DNA of 52,362 nt from Welwitschia mirabilis. Its lineage: Eukaryota; Gnetophyta; Gnetopsida; Welwitschiales. The notes beneath the pieces were generated by a model, which saw only the letters and a list, made by a program, of their open reading frames with translations, was not told where the DNA came from and made no database searches. The stretch spans positions 259,373,077-259,425,438 of the forward strand of contig JBOZIK010000001.1 of assembly GCA_051453625.1 (NCBI GenBank), in the 5' to 3' direction. Position numbers and translations under genes: made by a program. Within the stretch, counting starts at the first letter, position 1; each line of letters starts with the position of its first letter. Positions 1-12,000 of this stretch are shown here, in pieces.

Positions 1-34
<34 letters not shown>

Positions 35-60
35 TACATATATATATGTATTATATATTT
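1..60. repeat. TA-rich simple repeat
   Basis: Alternating TA with a few G and C interruptions fills the first 60 bases. It is a simple dinucleotide repeat cut by the window edge. No gene signal is visible. Confidence 0.8.
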
Positions 61-257
61 AAGCTAGTGATATATGTGATCAATGATGGGTCTTGTTACA
101 ACAATTGTATCATAGATCACTTTGATCCTATATTAACATAATTGATGGACTGGATTGGTTAAATATAATTATAGTTTTGATAGCATTAATGAGCTAATAA
201 GTTTTTAACATAATATACAGTTATAAGGTGTTGCACATATACATGTGTATTTGGTCC

Positions 258-660
258 AAGTGGGATATTATTGGAATAATGGACCTACATAAAATGTATA
301 TGAGCTTATTACAATTATTTAGTTACAATTGATTATTTAGTTACAATTGTATATTATGTTCTATCATACAGTGTGACCTAAATAAATGTGATCCACTCAA
401 GTTAAGGTTAAGTGGGCATTAAATTTATCTTATAGAATATGAATCCATATTTATGGTAGATATTCAATCAATTTATTTCTAATTAATGATGTGCTAATTA
501 GAAATAAGGGTCTATAAATGGATATGGTTATGGTCCACGGTTGAACGAACATAGTTTCATACTGATATCCCATCATCAGAGAGAGAAAAAACTAATACTC
601 GTATCAATTGAAAGACACATAACACAAGGGGATTTAATGGAGTTAGGTACACTTCCGTCT
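258..660 (+). mobile_element. Possible LTR edge of a Ty1/copia-type element
   Basis: A purine tract (AAGTGGGATA, 259-268) is followed at once by TATTGGAATAATGG. This resembles the polypurine tract plus 5' LTR edge common in plant copia elements, with the first TG changed to TA. A TATA-like TCTATAAATGG lies near 511. I see no second LTR, no primer binding site and no copia protein, so it may be a solo LTR or a remnant. The 3' edge is a guess, and part of the stretch could belong to the Tat-like LTR that begins near 720. Confidence 0.3.
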
Positions 661-719
661 TCTTATTCTAATCTAGATAATTTAATATGAAGGTTAAATT
701 TTATTATTTGGTTATGAAA

Positions 720-1927
720 TTTAACTCCTATGAAAATAAAAAGATTCTATATTGGTAGTCCATCATAAACACTTTCTATAGAGAAGATATCATGGACCTC
801 AGAAATATTGCCCTTTGATTTAGAATTGGATCTATAAGAATTAGTATGAGCACTCTATGCATCTGGTTTCTTCTTTTCTTTGTTTGATTTAGAAATGTTT
901 CCACTACCTTGCAAAGAATACATGGTATCATAAAACTATGCATTGGTATTCTCATTCTTCATGTCTTTGAATCATGATTTTGACTTCTTTTAACCTCCAC
1001 TCTAAGAACCTTAGAAATTATTCAAGGAAGAACTCTCAGACACGCTAAATTATGTTATATGTTACTACTTCTACCAGGAGGCCTGTAAGATAATGAAAAT
1101 GACATTGGAAATATAGAAGTACTACTACATATGAAGAACTACTGACCTCATATCAAAGACTAAATGCTAAGCATTCTTCCTCCTTTTATAACAATACCCA
1201 TGGCATATTTTTCAAGCCATGTAATGCTATTTCCTAACCACATTAAGGGCACTCTATTAAAATGACTCAAAATCTTAGGTTACCCTATTCTAGGCATAAG
1301 AAGATTCTAAATATGCATTAGTAAAATGCCTTGCACTGCAGAGGACTGACAACAAGGAGAAATAAGGAAAATAAGTGATGTTATAAAACCAGTTATGTTT
1401 CCAGGATTTAAACTATTCTTCCATATATCCTTTCTCAAATCTTAACATTATCTTTAATAAGAGATGTTATTCAAAGTTCTTTCATCAACATAAAGATGAA
1501 CTATCTTCCAGAAAAAGAAACTTCAAATACTTTCTTTGATGATTTTTTATATTTCAAATTTTTAAAAATATTAATGCTATTACTAGTGTTTATCAAGTAG
1601 TAATTTTGAAGTACTTGATAGGAATTCTCTAGATTATATATATCAAAAGGAGGACAAACTTTGAAATTTCAAACATGCCAAACTCTTTTACTAGTGGGTT
1701 TTCCCTTGTTTAAGATGACAAAGTCCAATAATCAATTGTTAATATATTCTTGAAGTAATTAAAAGGAGATCTAGAAAATATGTTAGAGGCAAACGATTAA
1801 GGCCTAACATGGAAGAATGGTGTTGAATGTAAAATAGACTAATATGTGAAAGATAAAATATAAGCCTAAGGTAAAATACATATGGAATATAAGTGGATGG
1901 AAAATGGGATAAATGAAAATGCTCTCA
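720..1927 (-). repeat. 3' LTR of the minus-strand Tat-like element
   Basis: This is a direct repeat of 14565-15254 plus 20605-21124, alignable by eye over its whole length with scattered substitutions and small indels. The plus-strand end reads AATGCTCTCA, so on the minus strand the LTR starts TGAGAGCATT. Just outside, on the internal side, is a minus-strand polypurine tract. That pairing and the gypsy pol between the two copies identify the repeats as LTRs. A minus-strand TATA box (TATAAAAGG, 1182-1190) is present in both copies. The outer boundary is uncertain because the matching part of the other LTR runs into an assembly gap. Confidence 0.75.
1182..1190 (-). promoter_or_regulatory. TATA box of the Tat-like LTR, 3' copy
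   Basis: On the minus strand the sequence reads TATAAAAGGAGGAAG and is conserved in the other LTR at 15029-15037. It would place the LTR transcription start about 30 bases further along the minus strand, leaving a long R-U5 part between there and the LTR end. Confidence 0.5.
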
Positions 1928-1934
1928 TAGTATG

Positions 1935-1944
1935 CCCCCTTTTT
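1935..1944 (-). other. Polypurine tract of the Tat-like element
   Basis: The minus strand reads AAAAAGGGGG followed by CATACTA and then the LTR start TGAGAGC. A purine run beside the 3' LTR is the plus-strand priming site of LTR retrotransposons. It fixes the element on the minus strand, in agreement with the pol remnants at 4922-8680. Confidence 0.75.
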
Positions 1945-4900
1945 GTTGTGAATCCAAATATGAGGTTGACATCAAAAATATAATGATAGCGAATATGTGT
2001 CATAATTGATATTTTCATATGTATAACTCATTTCACTATGATAGAAAAGATTAAAATGATGAAGGATGCTCAAATAAATGCTATAAATGTAGTTTTAATA
2101 AAACTTTAGATGTGTGTATAAAATAACTAAGGAGAATACCATTGGGGATGATAAAAGATGAAAAAGTAATGGATTCGATTAAGTGAAGTAGATATGAATT
2201 AAGATAAATGGATCATAAGGAGGAGTTGGATAGTAAAATTTAATAAGCAAGGGTAGTGAAATGGATGGAAAGATTGATTAACAAGGGGAAAGAATTTTAA
2301 ATAATGAGATAAATAAAAGAACATGTATCCTAATTGAAGGTTTCATATATACAAGTCACTTTACTATAAAGGAAAAGACCCAAAATGATGAAATGCGACT
2401 CAAGAAAATAATGAAGATGTATTCAGAAGGAAATTAAATGTGCACATAGAACAGATAATAAATATGTGATTAAATAGCAATAAAAGGTTATGAATGGAAT
2501 AGCAAGAGGTAATAAGGAAAATAACAGAGAAAAATGAATGGTTGTCTAAAGTAGAAATGAATAAAATTGATTATATGAGAGATAAAAAGTCATAAAGTGG
2601 GAGGAATAAGAGAAATAAGATTTGGTGATCAAGAAATAGTATTAACAAAAGAGGTTTGGGTACTAATAGGTAATGAATCAACTAAAAGTGGAAATAGTCT
2701 TGAACAAATTTAAAGCAAATGCAAGAGATATCTCTTAGTTAACCAATTACAAATTCTACAAAAAGAGTAGGTTAAAATGGACAAACAGGGGTATAAATAA
2801 GATTTATTTTAATGTCTCTAAATTCCAACCTAGCAATGTCTATTGATATGAATCATGAAATTATTTGATGTCATTAATGATGGTCTAATACTAAAGGATA
2901 TAGAATATCATGTGATTAGAATAGCGATTATAACAGTATCTATAGTCATTCTATGAAGTATTAATATAATGCTAAGACTATAATTCAATTTAATCATTGG
3001 CTACAATAGTAGATGAGAGCTTGATAACTTACTAACCAATATCCAATATGTTCTAAATGTTCATGAAGTCATAGATTCAGAATCATGGAAAATAAGATCA
3101 ATGGAATTTTTGTAAATCATTGTCTATCATGATGAGGGGAGTGCAACCATTGTGAAGAGCATAAGAATCCATAAGTGAAGCAACATTGTGATCAACTGAT
3201 GTCTCAATGAAGTTCCCATAGCTATAATATTGCATTGCCAAAGGCCTCTCTCAGGAAAATTTTCCCCCATGCAATTCCAATAGAATATCATGATTTTTTT
3301 CTTTTTTTAGTTTATTTTGATGTATTATGATGATATTTTACCAAATTATTTGAATTACATTTTCTTTTTTTTTATAACATCAATTGATCATTGATATGAT
3401 AAATTGTAACATTTAATACTAAGAATAAGCATTAGATTTGATACAAATTGATACTAGAATAAAAGAACATGAAACATGAAATGTCATAGATGCATGAATG
3501 TCTTAAGAGTGGATGAAATCCAATCTTACCATTTTAAATATTTCAAAGTAAGAAAAATACTTTCATAAAAACTCAAGCATGGTTTAACATATGAATAAAT
3601 AAAATTTATGATAAAATCAAAAAATCACTTTAACCAAGAAACTCTACTAAAGAGTCATTTAGGTAAAGATGAAGGAAAGACTTAACTCTCAATCAAGAGG
3701 GTCTTCCTACTCAACGTCTTCTGTCATGCCAAGAGTATTATAATAATAATTAATATATTATTAGCTATTATCAATTAGCACTAAGTTTTTTTCTTAGCAT
3801 ATAAATTAAAAACTTAACAAAGTCATTCAAAACACACTTTTCTATAAACTAAGAATTTGATCACTTAATAGTTAACTTATTATAAAAATATACCCAGACA
3901 TAGTGAAATAAAATAAAATAAATTAATTCCAGAAAAATATTGATGACAAATTCAAGTGAGATTGAGTGCAAAGTGAAAACTAAAAACTACATGTCTAACT
4001 ATTAAAGGAAAGAAAATGATTTATCAAAACATGCTATTATTAGATGTAAGAATGGATGTTTTGCATAATAATGTAGCATAAAAGGATTTATGGAAAGGTG
4101 TAAGCTATAGAAGAGAACAAATGAATTGTATCATAGTAAGGATCAGTATGGTATATATTGTTGTCATTATTATCATCTTCTATAAGGAAAGACTCATGAA
4201 ATGGAATGTCGATTGGGGAAGCTCAATAAGGAATGAGATGATATCTACTAGGTGCACATGATGTAGGGGTATTACCAATATGTGACTGTGCTAGCAGTTG
4301 AAGTACATGATTGGTCGTGATCTGTAAAACTCAAAAAAATAAGGAAAACATAAAACTTGCATAATATATAAAAATATGTTATTCTAAGTAACAAGTAGTA
4401 AAATGGATGCATCACATTTAATCATGAATGAAATGGTAACAATAAATACATGAAACAAGTAGTGAAAATGCAGTAGAGGAATGTAAATTATAAGTTTTAC
4501 CAATAGTGTGGTCAAAGGTAAAATGAATTTATCAGTTCTTTATCTTTAATATCATTTAGATATTTTAGTTTATATGTTTATTTGTCAATTTTTTGTGAAT
4601 GATTCTAACCAATTTGGTGAAAATTTTGAGCTTTTATTAGTTAAGTTTTCTTTTAAGACAAGTTTACTTAATTGTAAGATCACGGATTGACATGTTTGTT
4701 GTATGCATCACTCACTTATTTTTGGTAAAGTTTTGTATGTTGTAGTGCTTAGATTCTTTGTTCATCTAGAGTTTCTAATATAGAAAGTTATGTTTGTCTT
4801 TCAATGTTAGACAGTTCCATATCTTTAACCAAAGTTCTCAATGTAGAAATTTGGATTTGAATTGGTAAAATTGCCTTAGTATCATAAACTAACTAAAATG
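1945..4900 (-). other. Long non-coding stretch between integrase and 3' LTR of the Tat-like element
   Basis: About 3 kb without recognisable coding sequence separates the integrase remnant from the 3' LTR. A long spacer here is a known trait of Tat/Ogre elements. A diverged tandem duplication is visible: the stretch from about 2004 recurs from about 2333, sharing the pattern TTTCATAT..AC..TCA.TT.ACTAT followed by AAATGATGAA. The rest is A- and G-rich on the plus strand and AT-rich with homopolymers. I see no gene in it. Confidence 0.5.
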
Positions 4901-4921
4901 GGGTTGTTCCTATGGAACTTT

Positions 4922-5420
4922 TTACCAAGGTGTAGTAAGCTCACAATGCAAGAAGTAACTTTTCATGCCATGATTTGGGAGTTTTTGTAATAACTTCTTG
5001 ATGTAGTTTATGATTACTTTATTTATAGCTTCAGCTTGATCATTCACTTGAGGATAACATGGAGTGGAAAAGGAATGTCTTATTCCAAATTTAGTTAAGA
5101 AATTTTTCAACTTGACAAATTTAAATTATGGATCATTCTTTCTAAGAATGATGTAAGGAGAATTGAATTCAGCAATAGTATGATCCATGATGAATTTTTT
5201 AATTTTTGTATGATTGTCTGATGTAAAGGTATTACTTCTACCCATTTCAAAAAGTATTTAGTCACAATAAGAATACAAGCATGTTGTTCAAATAAAATTG
5301 GTATAATTAAATAAATTAGATCAATACCCCGTTTTCTGCATACCTAAATAATATCAAATGAAAAGCATTTAGTAGGTGGTTGAAATATCCTAGGTAAAAC
5401 GATTTGATAAGTCTAACAGT
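4922..5420 (-). pseudogene. Integrase remnant of the Tat-like element
   Basis: A minus-strand reading frame (4922-5110) carries the conserved end of a gypsy integrase core: the phrase FGIRHSFSTPCYPQ followed by DQAEAINKVI, in which the glutamate of the D,D,E triad is kept. Upstream on the minus strand (about 5230-5400), after frame breaks, are GIDLI with the likely first aspartate and KYFLKWVEVIPL. The segment with the second aspartate is not recognisable. The match is to the rve integrase core of Ty3/gypsy elements and the wording fits the Tat lineage. Stops and frameshifts make it non-functional. Confidence 0.85.
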
Positions 5421-5879
5421 TTTTATCATCCTAAAACAATCATGACTTATGGTTTTCTAGAAGTAATCAAATCTTTAAAACATGGATCAATAATGATTTT
5501 CCCTCTAGTAGAAATCATATAAACTAACATGTATTTCTTTCAAAACATAAGCATCTTCATCTAATTTTAGGCATCTCAGTAAGATGTCATCATTTGACTT
5601 TTTGTATAGTTAACTTTGGATCATGGTGAAGCATGTAGCTTGATTATAAAAATTTTGTCTTTATATAGCAGTGAAATCTTTTAGTAGATTTTAATCAGTG
5701 AGGTAATTTACTAGTGTGTCACATCATTTATTGATTATTATAGAATCTTTTATTAGTTGGTTTACCTCATCTTGTTGTAATTCTAAATAAGCTACCATTG
5801 GTTGTTCATCTAGAAAATTTTGGTTTATATATATACATGTGACAAATTCCTTGAATGATGGATCTTTAAAGCAAGTTTG

Positions 5880-6260
5880 AGAAAAGTTTGTAAGGTAATT
5901 AACAAATTAATTTTCACTTCTCAGTATGGTTAGGATTTTATAATGATCAAATGCAGAAAGCAACTTTTTCACCTTTTCAAGGTAAAGTCCTAAAACTCTT
6001 GATCTCACTTCATATCTACCTAACACTTGATTGACCACTAGCTATGAATCACCAAAAATGCGTAACCCCTTGAAACCTTCTTGAATGAATAGAGTTATTC
6101 CTCTTGATAAGGACTCATATTCAACAATGTTATTCATGCAAGAAAAATTCAACTTAAAGGGAAATGATAAACTCATTTTATTATTCAAAAATAAATTTAC
6201 TCCTCAAAACCATCATTTCTATTTGATGTACCATTGAAAAAAATTAATGCATTATAATTC
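5880..6260 (-). pseudogene. Additional RNase H remnant of the Tat-like element
   Basis: The minus strand shows EYESLSRGI, then LRIFGDS, one stop, LVVNQVLGRYEVRSRVL and LYLEKVKKLLSAFDHYKI. These match the RNase HI fold of plant gypsy elements: the catalytic glutamate is in EYESL and an aspartate in GDS. It lies between RT and integrase, close to the integrase. A second, archaeal-type RNase H in that place is the established hallmark of the Tat lineage, so this segment is my main reason for the lineage call. Internal stops make it a remnant. Confidence 0.75.
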
Positions 6261-6499
6261 TTGTTTACTTTGATAAAGTGTATTTATTCATTTGAAAATT
6301 GTCTAGATTCATCTAAAATTTTACCTTTCTTTTTTATAGGTAAATCTGCTATTTGTTCAACTATACATTTGTTCAACTATACATTTACTTTGATAGATTT
6401 TTAGAGTTGAAATTCTAAGTCAAACTCAGTAAGGATTGATGTTCATTTTGTTAGATGAGTACTTCTAGCAGAATATTTGAGTAAATGTTTGAGTACATT

Positions 6500-7650
6500 T
6501 TTATTATTGGACATGATTATTTTATTTATCATTATGTAATATCAAAACTTTTGTGAAGTAAAGACTAAACTTAAACATTCTTTTTCTGCTTTGGTGTAAT
6601 TTTTCTCATATTGATAAAGTAATTCTACTAACATAGTAAATTAGATGATCTCAATGTAATTCATCTCGTTGAAAGGTCATTTCACTAATTGATGATAGTG
6701 TATAGGCAAGATAAATGTAAAAGAGTTGATTAGGCTTAAGAGAACTTAAGATAGAAGTAGACGTTAGGTATTCTTTAATCTTATCAAAAGTTTTTTAATA
6801 ATTTTCATCCCATTTAAATTGGTTATCTTTCTTGAGTAGATGCATGAAAGGTTCACATTGATCTGTTAAAGTTGAAATGAATCAACATATAGCTTGTAGT
6901 CTATATTAGAGGCTAGGTATTTGTTTCAAATTGCATGGTGTTATCATGTCAATGATTGCTTTGATCTTTTCTAAATTGATTTCTATTCCTTATTTTAAAA
7001 CCATGAAACCTAAAAGTTTTTATAATGATACATGAAAATACATTTCTTTTAGTTGAGTTGCAAACTGTATCATCCTCCTTACTTGAAGAGTTATCTCAAA
7101 TCAGTTGGATGATCATATACTATTTTTAATTTCACTATGATAATGTCAACATAATCTTCTACATTTTGATGTATTAAGTTGTTAAATATGTATGTCATTA
7201 CTCATTGGTATGTTACACTAGCATTTTTCAGTCCAAGTTGCATCATAACATAATAAAAAAGTCCTCAAGATGTTATAAAGGTAGTTTTGTATTGATCTTT
7301 AGAATTAATAAATATTTGGTTATAACCTAAGAAACCATCCATGAAGGATAGGAGATCATATCCAACTATGTTATCTACTCGAATGTCAATATTTGATAAA
7401 GGGTAATCATCATTTAGAGTTATCTTATTCAAGTCTCGGTAATTGACACAAATCCTAATTTGATCATTCTTCTTTGGAATAACTATTATGTTTGANNNNN
7501 NNNNNNNNNNNNNNNNNNNNNNNNNNNNNNNNNNNNNNNNNNNNNNNNNNNNNNNNNNNNNNNNNNNNNNNNNNNNNNNNNNNNNNNNNNNNNNNTTCTT
7601 TGGAATAACTATTATGTTTGATAACTAGTCTAAGTAGTTAACTAGTCTAA
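6500..7650 (-). pseudogene. Reverse transcriptase remnant of the Tat-like element, broken by a gap
   Basis: Reading the minus strand from about 7640 downward gives VIPKKND, ICVNYRDLNKITLNDDYPL, DLLSFMDGF.GYNQI, KTTFI and LGLKNASVTYQ, the ordered RT motifs of Ty3/gypsy. The active-site box reads EDYVD followed by three isoleucines (7142-7153), so the second aspartate of YVDD is missing. Stops interrupt most blocks. A 100-N gap with identical 26-bp flanks sits in the RT start. Below about 6900 the first RNase H is expected, but I cannot recognise clear motifs there. Confidence 0.8.
7496..7595. other. Assembly gap, 100 N
   Basis: The 26 bases before the gap (7470-7495) are repeated exactly just after it (7596-7621). 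This points to two overlapping contig ends that were not merged, so the true gap length is probably zero. Confidence 0.9.
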
Positions 7651-8446
7651 TGAATCTTGCAGTTAGAAAATGTTCCAAGTGTTCTTTTACTACTAATATA
7701 AGGTGATGATTAAGTTTTCTAACCTTTTATTTCTCTGGATTCGAATTTGATTTCAAATGATGTTATGCATGACAATTGATTTATTGATGTTTGCATATCC
7801 TTATAATGCCAAGTGAATGTATATTTATTAGATAAAAACACAACTTTAAGGTCTAATTTAACTTCTTGTGGAAAATTTTGATTGATTTTAAGTGATTTTT
7901 CTTGATCATCAGGATCAACTTGAAAATCATATGTTTTGATGTTTTGTTATTTTGCTAAGGACAGTTTTATGTTTTGAGATTTTATTATTTTGTAAGCTTT
8001 TATGTTTTCCATTATTTGTTTTTCATTTAGATAGATAAAGGGTTTTTGTAGAGATCTACTATAGTTGAAATTGATAAAATTGAAATCAATGTACCTTTTG
8101 ATAAGTTAACCAACTAAGGTGATGCATAAGGATGACTTTAATTGACTTTCCATTTTGGCACCTTATGAAGATAGAGATTAAAATGAGGGATTTGTATAGA
8201 ATAAAATGATCATGACCTAAAAGGAAAATCATCTAAAAGGAATTAAGTTCATCCCAAATCCAAGAGTTATGCAGCAGGGATTTATGAGATCTTATGTTTA
8301 TGAGGATCTATGAGATCATGTTCGAAGTATAAAAATGGAATGATTTACCTTTCTAGGATTTGAAGTAATGATGAGAAAGATGCTTGAGATCATGCCTTAA
8401 CATTTGTCACTATATGATTTCTTTCCAGTGGCACTGAGACCTTTGA

Positions 8447-8680
8447 TTAGATGAACTTGAGATTTTTATGAGGTAATGAAATAATTGCCCCTATATCTAC
8501 GATCCAAGGATGATCTAAAATTAAATTAAATATAGAAGCACTATCAATCACATGAAATTTAGTATCCTTAAATTTTTGATCCAACTCAACTAGTAAGATA
8601 ACTATTCTCTTAGATTTATCCTCATGATTTTTGAAACCTCTAATAGTTACACTCTTCTTTGAGTCTAATAGATGTTTCAA
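8447..8680 (-). pseudogene. Aspartic protease remnant of the Tat-like element
   Basis: A 77-codon minus-strand frame reads IRGFKNH..KSKRIVILLVEL, then FHVIDSASIFNLILDHPWIVDIGAIISLPHKNLKFI. The second half matches the retropepsin C-terminal part of Tat-type gypsy elements, where the consensus has FNLLLGRPWI and a closing HQ.LKF. The G-R of that box is D-H here. The catalytic D-S/T-G triad would lie upstream and I do not see it clearly. It sits where protease is expected, before RT on the minus strand. Confidence 0.75.
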
Positions 8681-8699
8681 ATTAGGTTTATCTATGCAT

Positions 8700-11600
8700 G
8701 ATGATCTGATAATATTTAATTCAACCCCATAATCAATAAAGGTCCTAGCTACTTTAGTAGCTCAAATGTTTACTAAGATATAAGGTGGTTTAGTGATAAT
8801 GATATTGCAAGAAGTAGATGAAATTTCATCAAATTAAAATTAGATGACTTCATCATCCTCATCATTTTTCTAAACATCTACTTGATTTGAATAGGTTATC
8901 GTTTTAGAGGTGTTTTTAATATTAAACATTTTTCACATAATTTTTCAAAGGCTTATCCATGATGCTTAAAGTTTTCAATTAATGAAGAGAGGTAATGATA
9001 TGCTTCCTCTATTTTAAAGGCATGCGATTATGATTAAATGTTTGGTCAAGAAATGGGATAAATTTGAGCATCTTTCATTCAGACTAGATGTTGTAGTTTT
9101 CATTTGTTTTTTTGAATGATTTATTTTAATGGTTTTGATGGTTGATCTTAGATTATTCAAATTGCATAAGAAGCATTTTCATCTTGAACTACCATATTTT
9201 ATGGTAATTGTGATGTGGAGGATTGAGCTGAAAAAGGGTTTTTATAAATCTCAAGTTACTCTTTTACAACTGTGGGAATTGTATTGAACTTAATGTCCTC
9301 TTTATTTTCAATGATGTCTTGGATGATATGTTTTAAATTAAAATAATTTTCTAATGTCCCCTGATCCTATGATATTTATAGTACTTTGACTCATCATCGC
9401 TCTTAGATTTAGGTGTATTTATATTATTTTCCCTGATTAGAGGCAGTTGAATTATCCCCTTTTGTAGTGAAATTACAAGGATCTTTATCAGTGGTATTTC
9501 TAAGATAGTGAAGTTTCTCGTAGGATTTTGAATAAGGCTTTAGTATTGGGACTGATTTCAGTCTTGATTTTAAGTGGTGTAAGGTTGTTATTATATTTAA
9601 AACTATTGTTGAGGTTGTTACAATCATTGTAAATTTTGTACTTGTTGAGAGTTTTATAGTTGTAAAATGGGTGAGTAATAAGGATTTCCTATGACTGGTT
9701 GAGATGGAAAAGTGTGTGGAGAAAAAGGAGGTTGTCATTGAACTTTTTGTATAACTTAACTAGTGATCCGTTGATGTGGATAACTTAGTTAAGGATTTTG
9801 ATCAACGACAGTTATGTTCTTTGAATTATTCACTTTGTTATTGTTGTTGTTATCTTTTCTTGTTAATTCACACTATGAAGTGTTACCATATTTTATGGTT
9901 CCTTGTTCTCTATCTACAACTTTGATTCTTCTTACCAATGTGAGATTCTATTCAAATGTTTTAAATAATTACATTCTAAAGTATTCTAAAATGTATGAGA
10001 TGCATCATTTCACAAAGAGATACACTATATTAGAGTCTAAAATAAGGGTTTTTAACTATAAGGCAGTAACCCTCCATCGTCGTGCATAATCTTAGATGAT
10101 TTACTAAATTGTTATTTCATTGTTGTTAATGTATCTTAAGTTATTCATATCATAATGTTGATTTAGTAATGTTATACAAATGTCTCAAATAGTTATTTTA
10201 GATTTGTGATGAAATGAGTTAGTAGGCAATGGTACCATTCAAAAACTTATCATCTAATAGATCGATAAAATAGATGACATGCAGTGTTTCGATCTATGTT
10301 GTACATGTAATAAGAGTGTTTAAAGTTCTTGACTTGAATAAGATATTCAATGTCTATCAATTTTTTAAAATTAGGCATTTCACTAGGCAAGATGATTTTA
10401 TAATTGAAAAAAGGATGAATCAATGTATCATCAAAGTCTATGTCGAGTTACTTATTCTTGGTTTGGAGGCCTTATTTAATATAATTGATGTCCTTTCAAA
10501 GCATGTNNNNNNNNNNNNNNNNNNNNNNNNNNNNNNNNNNNNNNNNNNNNNNNNNNNNNNNNNNNNNNNNNNNNNNNNNNNNNNNNNNNNNNNNNNNNNN
10601 NNNNNNNNNNNNNNNNNNNNNNNNNNNNNNNNNNNNNNNNNNNNNNNNNNNNNNNNNNNNNNNNNNNNNNNNNNNNNNNNNNNNNNNNNNNNNNNNNNNN
10701 NNNNNNNNNNNNNNNNNNNNNNNNNNNNNNNNNNNNNNNNNNNNNNNNNNNNNNNNNNNNNNNNNNNNNNNNNNNNNNNNNNNNNNNNNNNNNNNNNNNN
10801 NNNNNNNNNNNNNNNNNNNNNNNNNNNNNNNNNNNNNNNNNNNNNNNNNNNNNNNNNNNNNNNNNNNNNNNNNNNNNNNNNNNNNNNNNNNNNNNNNNNN
10901 NNNNNNNNNNNNNNNNNNNNNNNNNNNNNNNNNNNNNNNNNNNNNNNNNNNNNNNNNNNNNNNNNNNNNNNNNNNNNNNNNNNNNNNNNNNNNNNNNNNN
11001 NNNNNNNNNNNNNNNNNNNNNNNNNNNNNNNNNNNNNNNNNNNNNNNNNNNNNNNNNNNNNNNNNNNNNNNNNNNNNNNNNNNNNNNNNNNNNNNNNNNN
11101 NNNNNNNNNNNNNNNNNNNNNNNNNNNNNNNNNNNNNNNNNNNNNNNNNNNNNNNNNNNNNNNNNNNNNNNNNNNNNNNNNNNNNNNNNNNNNNNNNNNG
11201 GATGAATCAATGTATCATCAAAGTCTATGTCGAGGTACTTATTCTTGGTTTGGAGGCCTTATTTAATATCATTGATGTCCTTTCAAAGCATGTTAAATTT
11301 AGTTAGGTTTTTTGTTCTTGGGTTCTTGATTTTTTGGTGATTCTCTATCATCCATTTGATATTTAAATAAGCTATTATTGTCATAATCCTTCTTTGGGAT
11401 TTATGATCTAGGTTTTAGTGAGATTTTAGGTTTTTCTTTGCAATCCCATTTGTTTATGAATTTTTGGTTTTTATTATACTTTTTAAAGAGAGGGTCTTTA
11501 GGGAGAGCTTTATTTTCATCATCTAGGAGTACCAGTTTTCTAATCTCTAGTAATCATATTATTTGAATGGCATGGATTAGGTAGTCTTTCTAATAACTCC

Positions 11601-12000
11601 TATAATTATTCATGGCACGAACTTCATCGGAGGTGAAGGTTGAAGGGTATTATTGGATGAGTACCTTATACTCATTTTCAAAAATGCAGGATTTTTTCCC
11701 ATAGGTTGACATTGGTATTATGGTTATTGAATGTGACAAGGTGATAGGTAAAGGTAAAGGGTAAAAAAAATGTGATTGATTAATAAAAATAACTTAGAGA
11801 AATGATAATGGGCCTACAAGAGGAACCCTTCTTGTAGTACTAAAACTATTGCTACTATTTTTTACAACATTGAATTTTTATTTTTGTTGCATGGTGTCTT
11901 ACCTAGAACTTTGAAAACATTAAAATATTTTTTGTTTTATGGATTTGATATGCAAATATTTTGTCACAACTAAATTTATGAGTAAAAAATAATGATGAAG
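8700..12000 (-). other. Expected gag region of the Tat-like element, not recognisable
   Basis: By position this stretch, upstream of protease on the minus strand, should hold gag. The minus strand shows short open runs, for example a lysine- and proline-rich part near 11320-11470, but no zinc knuckle and no clear gag capsid motif. A gap of 693 N (10507-11199) removes part of it. I cannot assign any gene here with confidence. Confidence 0.4.
10507..11199. other. Assembly gap, 693 N
   Basis: The 94 bases before the gap (10413-10506) recur after it (11200-11293) with two mismatches. Either the locus has a real tandem duplication spanning the gap or two haplotype contigs were placed in series. 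Confidence 0.9.

Noticed and set aside
9424-9738. 104-codon minus-strand frame rich in S and T
   Set aside because: No similarity I can name. It lies in the expected gag region of the Tat-like element, but composition alone does not support a Gag call.
10274-11306. Long open frames of 244 to 330 codons on both strands
   Set aside because: They are open only because the 693-N gap is translated as X. The real sequence on either side gives only short pieces.
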